DNA of 64,000 nt from Pseudomonas tritici (lineage in GTDB: Bacteria; Pseudomonadota; Gammaproteobacteria; Pseudomonadales; Pseudomonadaceae): positions 2,852,001 through 2,916,000 of the forward strand of contig NZ_CP077084.1 in assembly GCF_014268275.3 (NCBI RefSeq). The letters are read 5' to 3'. The translations under genes and the position numbers were made by a program. Shown here in pieces: positions 58,501 through 64,000 of this stretch; the stretch's first letter is position 1, and every line of letters starts with the position of its first letter. Below the pieces are notes generated by a model that worked only from the letters and a program-made list of their open reading frames with translations, ran no database searches and was not told the origin of the DNA.

Positions 58501-59737
58501 TCAGGGTAAGCAGTTCCTCCCCGGTAACCATCGACACCGGGCAGCCATTGGTCGCGGTCTTATCCGAAGCAGCCGCCGCATCTCCCGCGGGATTTTTCGA
58601 ACCAACAGGCACATCATCGACATGCTCTGTCTGCTTCAGCACCGCGTTCTGCCGCGCCTTCCAGCGCATCTGCATCGTGCCTTGCTTCAGCCCGCCAACC
58701 ACCCCGCGAACGGCCACCGCCTTATAGCGATCCACGGCCTGCATAAACTTCGTCAGAATCACCAGAAGCCCCCTGACAAAGCCCACCGCCGCCTCGAGGA
58801 TCTGCGCGCCATACTTGACCAAGCGCAAACTCAAATACGCCACGCCCGCCGCAGGCAACGCGATGGTCAACACCACGCCAATCACCAGGTCAATCAGCAA
58901 CGCCACCACTAACCCAGCCGCCACCTCGGCCATTTCACCGGGCGGCAACGCGTCCAGCCAGATCATCGCCGTGCGCACCAACAGGAACAGCGCCGCCTCA
59001 TCACTGGCCAGCAACATTGCCTGCTCCATGACCTTGGGTGCGTCTGTGGCGATTTGCGCCAACTGGGCGGCCTGATCTCCCAGTTGCTCGACGAACTTCA
59101 GTGGGTCTTCAAGAATTGCCTGCACCCGCTTGATGCTGTCCCACACATCACGGATCGCCGCCCAACTGCCCGCCAATAGGCCGCTGCCAATTGCGCTGGC
59201 AGTAGATCGCTCCCAATGCGGCTTAAACCCGGCCCACTGCGACCGAAGCCACTGCTCCAGATCCGCCATCAACCCGGCGTAAGAGGCAAACAACGCGTCC
59301 ACCTGTTCCTCGGAAACGCCGCCCTGCACCCGCACCTGATACCGCCCGCCAGCCGCGCAGTGGTGTGAGCCTTTACCTTGTTCATCCAGCAAGATCACGG
59401 TGGAACTGCCGTCATCCAGCCCCATCACCTCCACCGGGATATCGCCGATCGGCACGTCATACACCGACTCGAACAGGCTCTGAATCTTCAGCTCACCGCC
59501 CAGCGGGCACTGGGCCACGGTCGCAAAGTCCGTATCAGCCATGCTCACCGACCGCTGCGAATCCCCGACCCGCAACACCCGATCCATCCCCAGCAACGAC
59601 GGCATGTCCAACCCATGGCTCACCGAATCCAGCGCACGCGAATACCAGGCACCCATCTGCTGGCGATAAATCTCCAAGCTCTGATGAAAGCCATCCAGCT
59701 CAAATTCGATAAGGGCGATGTGGGAAGCGTGGGTCAT
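55124..59737 (-). CDS. Rhs polymorphic toxin with uncharacterised C-terminal domain
   Basis: A 1537-residue Rhs protein. The N-terminal 370 residues include several hydrophobic helices (about 235-330); no PAAR motif is seen. DUF6531 follows ([34 protein letters not shown]), then a long array of YD repeats (about 540-1270, e.g. [21 protein letters not shown]) which forms the sealing shell, the RHS core ([54 protein letters not shown]) and the boundary WVDPLGL. After it, 139 variable residues (from 1399) with [23 protein letters not shown] form the toxin. Start MTHASHIAL at 59737. No VgrG, EagR or T6SS gene lies nearby. Confidence 0.92.
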   Translation of the reverse strand: [1537 protein letters not shown]

Positions 59738-59903
59738 CCGTGACGGCTCGGCAAAGGGCAAGGCGTCGGAGCATGCCGCAGGAAAAAGCGCCTGGATGAA
59801 CGGTTGAGAAATTCAGAAAAGGCCCACTACAACGGGGAAGAAACCGCGCAGCACGAACCCCAAGAGCTACATAAAAAAGCGATAAAACTGATTGCAGCAA
59901 CCA

Positions 59904-59928
59904 CTCTCAAATAAAAATCGCTCTCATC
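59904..59928. promoter_or_regulatory. Degenerate Fur-box-like element upstream of the STN receptor
   Basis: On the minus strand the region reads GATGAGAGCGATTTTTATTTG, resembling the GATAATGAT-type repeats of Fur boxes but with several mismatches. It lies 63 bp before the receptor start. Weak. Confidence 0.3.
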
Positions 59929-59990
59929 CTTGCCCGATTCCCCGACATGGCCGTCATGGTTAATAGAACCTCCATTACGCAGGATTTCCC

Positions 59991-62492
59991 ATGTCGCGCC
60001 TTGCTCGTCCCTTGCACCCACTGACCCTGTCAGTGGCGATGGCTTTTGCCGCCGTGCCGTTGCTGACTGCCCAAACCGTCTTCGCCGAAGAAAGCAGCAG
60101 CGCCGTGCGCAGTTTCTCGATTCCTGCCGGTGACCTTAGCCAGGCGCTCAATAGCTTGGCCGAGCAGGCGGGCCTGGTGTTGGCCTTCGATGCAAGCTTG
60201 ACCCGGGGCAAGCGCAGCAAAGGGTTGAGCGGGCAATACGACACCGACGTGGCGCTGAACCAACTGCTCGCCGGCAGCGGCCTGCAGGCCATGAAACTCT
60301 CCGCCGATCGCTACCGCCTGGAAGCTATCCCGGATAACGGCGCGGCCATGGAGCTGCAGGCCACCACCATCAGCGGCGCGTACCAGGCCGAAAGCCCGAC
60401 CGGGCCGGTGTCGGGCTATGTGGCCACGCGCAGTTTGTCGGGCACCAAGACGGATACCGCGTTGATCGAAACCCCGCAGTCGATCTCCATCGTCACCAAA
60501 GACCAGATGCGTGCGCAAAACGCCGAGAGCCTTAACCAGATCCTGCGCTACAGCGCCGCTGTCATCCCTGAAACCCGTGGCGCCACTGCGTCGCGTCTCG
60601 ATCAGTTGACCATCCGCGGTTTCGCCCCGGCCACTTACCTCGATGGCTTGCGCATGCCTTCGAGCCGTGACGCCTTGCCGCAAAAGGATGCGTTTGACTT
60701 GGAACGCGTCGAAGTGCTGCGTGGCCCAGCGTCGGTGTTGTATGGGCAGGGCACGCCGAGCGGGGTGATCAACATGGTCAGCAAGCGCCCGTTGGACACG
60801 CCGTTTCATGAAATAGGCGTGGAATACGGCACCTTCAACAAGAAGCGCACCACCTTCGACCTCAGCGGCCCAATCGACGACCAGGGCGTTTATTCCTACC
60901 GCGTGGCAGGCCTTTTCGATGATGCCGATGGCCAGGTCGAACACACTGAGACGCGTCGCCAATCGCTCTCCAGCGCTTTCACTTGGCGCCCGGATGATGC
61001 CACCTCGCTGACCCTGCTCGGGCATTTCCAGAAGGACCCCAAAGGCGCGTCCTACGGCTCGGTGCCGGCCTGGGGGTCGGTGCTGCACAGCCCGACCGGG
61101 CGCAGCATCGATGTGGATCTCTACGATGGCGAAAAGAAGTTCGAGAAAAGCGACCGCGAGTATTACTCGATCGGCTGGGCGTTCGAGCATCATTTCGATG
61201 ACGTGTGGACTGTGCGCCAGAATGCCCGTTACCTGCGCACCGAAGGCCGGTACCGCAGCCTCTACAGCAATATCCTGTTATCGGATTACCGCACCATCCA
61301 GCGGTCGACCATTGCCAGTGATGTCGATATGGATGCCTACACCCTCGACAACCAGTTGCAGGCCAAATTTGACACGGGGCCGTTGCAGCACACCTTGTTG
61401 ATGGGCCTCGATTACCAGAACACCAGCACCGATACGCTGTCCGGCTCAGGCGTGTACAAGGCCGGACCTACCCTGGATATCTTTGATCCGGTCTACGGCG
61501 CGGCGGTCCCGGTGCCGGCCTACACCACCGACGGCACCTCGCGCAGCGAACAAACCGGCGTCTACCTGCAAGAGCAGATGAAGTGGGACAAGTGGGTATT
61601 GCTGCTGGGCGGTCGCTATGACTGGGCCAGCACCGATAACAGCACCCAGACCCTGCGCAGCGGCGCCAAGAGTAAATCGTCGTTGGACAGCAAGGCGTTT
61701 ACGGGCCGTATCGGCCTGGTCTACCTCTTCGATAATGGCTTGGCACCGTATGCCAGCTACGCGGAGTCCTTCAACCCGCAATCGGGCACCGGGTATGGCG
61801 GCTCGGTGTTCAAGCCGACTGAAGGCAAGCAGTATGAAGTCGGCATCAAGTACCAGCCGCCGGGGAGCAACAGCTTTATTACGGCGGCGATCTTCGACCT
61901 GCGCCAGACCAACGTCCTGACTACCGACCCGGACCCCACCCACCTGTGCGGCAGCGGGCGCTGCCAGAGCCAGGACGGCGAAGTGCAATCGCGTGGCTTT
62001 GAGCTGGAAGGCAAGGCTAGCCTCAACGATAACCTGGACATCACCGCGGCCTACGCCTATCTGGACAACCGCATCAGCCAGTCCAACAACACCGTGCGCT
62101 ATTCGCCCATCGGCGATATCGGCGTAGGCCCGAACCTCGCCGCCGAAGGCACCACCACCTACGCCGTACCGCGCCACACCGCGTCGGCATGGGCCGACTA
62201 CACCTTCCACGATGGCCACCTCAAGGGCTTCGGTGCGGGGGCGGGCGCACGTTACATCGGCTCGTCCTGGGGCGATACCGCCAACACCCTGAAAGTGCCG
62301 GGCTACACCTTGTTCGATGCGGCGGTGCACTACGACATCCCAAACATCACCAGTCTTAAGGACAACCTGCGCCTGGCGCTCAACGCGACCAACCTGGCGA
62401 ATAAAGAGTACGTCGCTTCCTGCTACTCCTACTCGTGGTGCTGGTATGGCTCGCAGCGCACCGTGCAGGCGAGCGCCACTTACCAATGGTGA
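59991..62492 (+). CDS. TonB-dependent siderophore receptor with STN signalling domain
   Basis: An 833-residue transducing outer-membrane receptor. The signal peptide reaches about residue 32 (…LLTAQTVFAEE). The STN domain is at about 38-105 (VRSFSIPAGDLSQALNSLAEQAGLVLAFDASLTRGKRSKGLSGQYDTDVALNQLLAGSGL), the plug at about 150-260 (IETPQSISIVTKDQMRAQNAESLNQIL, GPASVLYGQGTPSGVINMVSKRP), and the barrel ends in ASATYQW. The barrel end CYSYSWCWYGSQRTV resembles ferrichrome (FiuA/FhuA-like) receptors. STN receptors signal to an anti-sigma factor, but no sigma/anti-sigma pair is beside it here. Divergent from the Rhs gene. Confidence 0.9.
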   Translation: MSRLARPLHPLTLSVAMAFAAVPLLTAQTVFAEESSSAVRSFSIPAGDLSQALNSLAEQAGLVLAFDASLTRGKRSKGLSGQYDTDVALNQLLAGSGLQAMKLSADRYRLEAIPDNGAAMELQATTISGAYQAESPTGPVSGYVATRSLSGTKTDTALIETPQSISIVTKDQMRAQNAESLNQILRYSAAVIPETRGATASRLDQLTIRGFAPATYLDGLRMPSSRDALPQKDAFDLERVEVLRGPASVLYGQGTPSGVINMVSKRPLDTPFHEIGVEYGTFNKKRTTFDLSGPIDDQGVYSYRVAGLFDDADGQVEHTETRRQSLSSAFTWRPDDATSLTLLGHFQKDPKGASYGSVPAWGSVLHSPTGRSIDVDLYDGEKKFEKSDREYYSIGWAFEHHFDDVWTVRQNARYLRTEGRYRSLYSNILLSDYRTIQRSTIASDVDMDAYTLDNQLQAKFDTGPLQHTLLMGLDYQNTSTDTLSGSGVYKAGPTLDIFDPVYGAAVPVPAYTTDGTSRSEQTGVYLQEQMKWDKWVLLLGGRYDWASTDNSTQTLRSGAKSKSSLDSKAFTGRIGLVYLFDNGLAPYASYAESFNPQSGTGYGGSVFKPTEGKQYEVGIKYQPPGSNSFITAAIFDLRQTNVLTTDPDPTHLCGSGRCQSQDGEVQSRGFELEGKASLNDNLDITAAYAYLDNRISQSNNTVRYSPIGDIGVGPNLAAEGTTTYAVPRHTASAWADYTFHDGHLKGFGAGAGARYIGSSWGDTANTLKVPGYTLFDAAVHYDIPNITSLKDNLRLALNATNLANKEYVASCYSYSWCWYGSQRTVQASATYQW

Positions 62493-62582
62493 TGGCACTC
62501 AGTAAGGCAATTTAATGGCCCCTTTGTAACAAAATCCTCGCCAGAATCGCTTTTATTTTCAGGTGGTTAGGTGGGGATGCAA

Positions 62583-62912
62583 ATGCGCACTGTTGGAATC
62601 ATGCTGATCGCCTGCTCCCTGGCCGGCGGCGCAGCTGCCGTGCAGGCACGGGAGCTGCGCGAGGGTGACAAGTACATGTGCAGTTGGGGTGCTGGCACCG
62701 CCGCCAGGGCCCAGGAACTCAAATTGTCGGGGGTGTCGCTGTACGCCGCGCGGCAGAAAATCCAGACCATCAAGTTCAATAAATCCTGGATGCGCATGAT
62801 GGCCATGGGCATCACGGAACAGACCTACGACAGCGGCTCACGGCTGAAACCCGAGGCAATTCGCCAGAGTTTCTATCAGGACTGCGTGCGCTACAAAGTT
62901 GCGCGCAAATGA
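62583..62912 (+). CDS. Small exported hypothetical protein
   Basis: About 109 residues from ATG 62583; GTG 62571 and ATG 62577 are in-frame alternatives. A signal peptide is clear (MRTVGIMLIACSLAGGAAAVQA-REL). The mature part has two cysteines (KYMCSWGAG…QDCVRYK) that could form a disulfide, and a helical region (AARAQELKLSGVSLYAARQKIQ). No family is recognised. A periplasmic location is expected. It lies 90 bp downstream of the receptor gene in the same direction, possibly in one transcript, and converges on a LysR gene 4 bp away. Confidence 0.7.
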   Translation: MRTVGIMLIACSLAGGAAAVQARELREGDKYMCSWGAGTAARAQELKLSGVSLYAARQKIQTIKFNKSWMRMMAMGITEQTYDSGSRLKPEAIRQSFYQDCVRYKVARK

Positions 62913-62916
62913 CCGC

Positions 62917-63816
62917 TTAGTGCGACAGCGGTGAGCTGGCATCTTCCTGGAAATACACCTTTGCCGTTTCAATAAACCGTCTATTGGCCTGTGACAGGTA
63001 TTCACTGGCGCGCCAGCACAGGTTGAAGTGCATGAATTGCGCGGGTTCGAAAGACACTCCCGCGAGCCCCGGCTCCTGCTCTTGCACTGAACGCAGCAGG
63101 GTCGATACGCCCATGCCGCTGCGGGTAGCGGTAATCACCAGCGGGACAAAGTTGCTTTCCAGGGCGATGTTGAAACGCACGCGGGCGTTGCTGCAAAACG
63201 CATCCAGCAAATGGCGTTGCAGGAAGGTGTTGTCGAAGACCAGCATGGGTTCGTCTTGCAACCGCGCAGCCGGGATAGATGAAGCGGCCGCCAGCGGATG
63301 CTGCTCATGCATGCACAACACCATCTCGTCGCTGCCGAGCAGCACTGACTCCCATTCCGGGTCGACCCGCCGCGACTCCAGCAGCGCCACGTCAATATCC
63401 CGCGTGGCCAGGCGCTCGCTGATGTCATCGGCACTGCCTTCCACCACATGCATCGCAATGCCGGGGTAGCGCGCGCGAAATTGCATCAGCAGTTCGGGGA
63501 TGTGGCGGATGCCATACATCGGCGGCACACCGACGCGGATTTCACCGCTGTGCAGTTGCGTCAGGTCCTGCAGCTCACGGCGTGCACCGGCCAGCCCCTC
63601 CAGGCAGGCTTCGGCGCGCGTCAGGAACAACTGGCCTTCAGCGGTCACGCTGATTTGTCGCGTGGCGCGGTTAAACAGCGCCACGCCCAATTCTTCCTCG
63701 AGTCGGCCAACGGCCATGCTCAGTGCCGGTTGCGCCACATGCAGCGCCTGCGCCGCCTTTGTGAAGCTGCCTTGGCGGGCGATCTCTACGCAGTACTCCA
63801 GCGCTTTCAGGTTCAT
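62917..63816 (-). CDS. LysR family transcriptional regulator
   Basis: A 299-residue LysR regulator from ATG 63816 (MNLKALEYCVEIARQGSFTKAAQALHVAQPALSMAVGRLEEELGVALFNRATRQ at the winged helix); another ATG four codons upstream is possible. The effector domain starts near residue 87 (GEIRVGVPPMYGIRHIPELLMQF), as in CynR/CatM-like members. It is divergent from a membrane protein gene starting at 63927, with 110 bp between, so that gene is the likely target. Confidence 0.87.
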   Translation of the reverse strand: MNLKALEYCVEIARQGSFTKAAQALHVAQPALSMAVGRLEEELGVALFNRATRQISVTAEGQLFLTRAEACLEGLAGARRELQDLTQLHSGEIRVGVPPMYGIRHIPELLMQFRARYPGIAMHVVEGSADDISERLATRDIDVALLESRRVDPEWESVLLGSDEMVLCMHEQHPLAAASSIPAARLQDEPMLVFDNTFLQRHLLDAFCSNARVRFNIALESNFVPLVITATRSGMGVSTLLRSVQEQEPGLAGVSFEPAQFMHFNLCWRASEYLSQANRRFIETAKVYFQEDASSPLSH

Positions 63817-63926
63817 ACGGGCTCGCATAACAAAGAGTGATGACTGGTTTCACAAATGGATATTTTCTGTGATGCGAACGAGTCTATAACCTGTCGGCAT
63901 TCTTCTCCATGCCGAGTGCTTCCTGA

Positions 63927-64000
63927 TGCCCAATCTTCGCCAATACTGGCTTGTAACCCTGATCGTCGGCGCTTTGGGCGGCAGCATTGCCAATTGGGCG
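63927..64000 (+). CDS. Start of a membrane protein (partial at window edge)
   Basis: Only 24 residues are present: MPNLRQYWLVTLIVGALGGS then IANW. One transmembrane segment with a glycine-rich GALGGxIAxW turn resembles the first helix of AbrB-type transporters, but this is too little to be sure. It is divergent from the LysR gene. Confidence 0.45.

Overview
The window looks like chromosomal DNA of a fluorescent-group Pseudomonas. The support is high-GC codon use, many REP/BIME palindromes with the GTGGGAGC-GGCTTGC core, several TonB-dependent siderophore receptors, and acetoin (aco) and myo-inositol (iol) catabolic clusters in Pseudomonas-style layouts. No rRNA, tRNA, CRISPR array, transposase or phage structural gene was seen.

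Layout. 1-8.6 kb: the end of a quinone oxidoreductase, a small exported protein made of 13-residue AEGG-DRL repeats, a pirin, a GlxA-type regulator, a convergent pair of paralogous winged-helix/NTPase regulators (one truncated), a short AraC protein and a LysR regulator. 8.6-9.4 kb: a large gene-free inverted repeat. 9.5-12.1 kb: an AhpD-like protein and a TonB receptor. 12.3-18.4 kb: acetoin catabolism (budC, acoR, acoABC) with matching TGAGAC-N5-GTCTCA palindromes before budC and acoA and a -24/-12 promoter before acoA. 18.5-25.2 kb: an AraC regulator divergent from a polyamine-binding protein/FAD oxidase pair, then a LysR regulator divergent from an aldo-keto reductase/SDR/SRPBCC operon. 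25.3-31.6 kb: a two-component system, a membrane protein with a 24-residue companion, an MFS exporter whose C-terminus is read from a REP element, and a MocR regulator.

31.6-45.7 kb: a full inositol regulon. An RpiR-type regulator is divergent from iolC-iolE-iolB-iolI-iolD-iolG, followed by a second Gfo/Idh/MocA dehydrogenase and a three-gene sugar ABC importer. Two palindromes with equal 13-bp spacing but reversed order lie before iolC and before the importer; they are the best candidate operators for the regulator. The ABC system would import the cyclitol, IolG oxidises it, IolE and IolD dehydrate and hydrolyse it, IolB isomerises, and IolC phosphorylates and (through its C-terminal half) probably cleaves. 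iolA is not in the window.

45.7-64 kb: a DksA-like protein with only two of four zinc cysteines, an unusual chemoreceptor with its sensor at the C-terminus, small conserved proteins, a betaine-type binding protein, a TonB receptor with a DUF2946 protein upstream, an orphan Rhs polymorphic toxin with an uncharacterised C-terminal toxin and a probable immunity gene 1 bp downstream, an STN-containing TonB receptor, a small exported protein, a LysR regulator and the start of a membrane protein. The Rhs tip and immunity gene, the reciprocal iol operators, the aco operators and the AEGG repeat protein are the items most worth following up.
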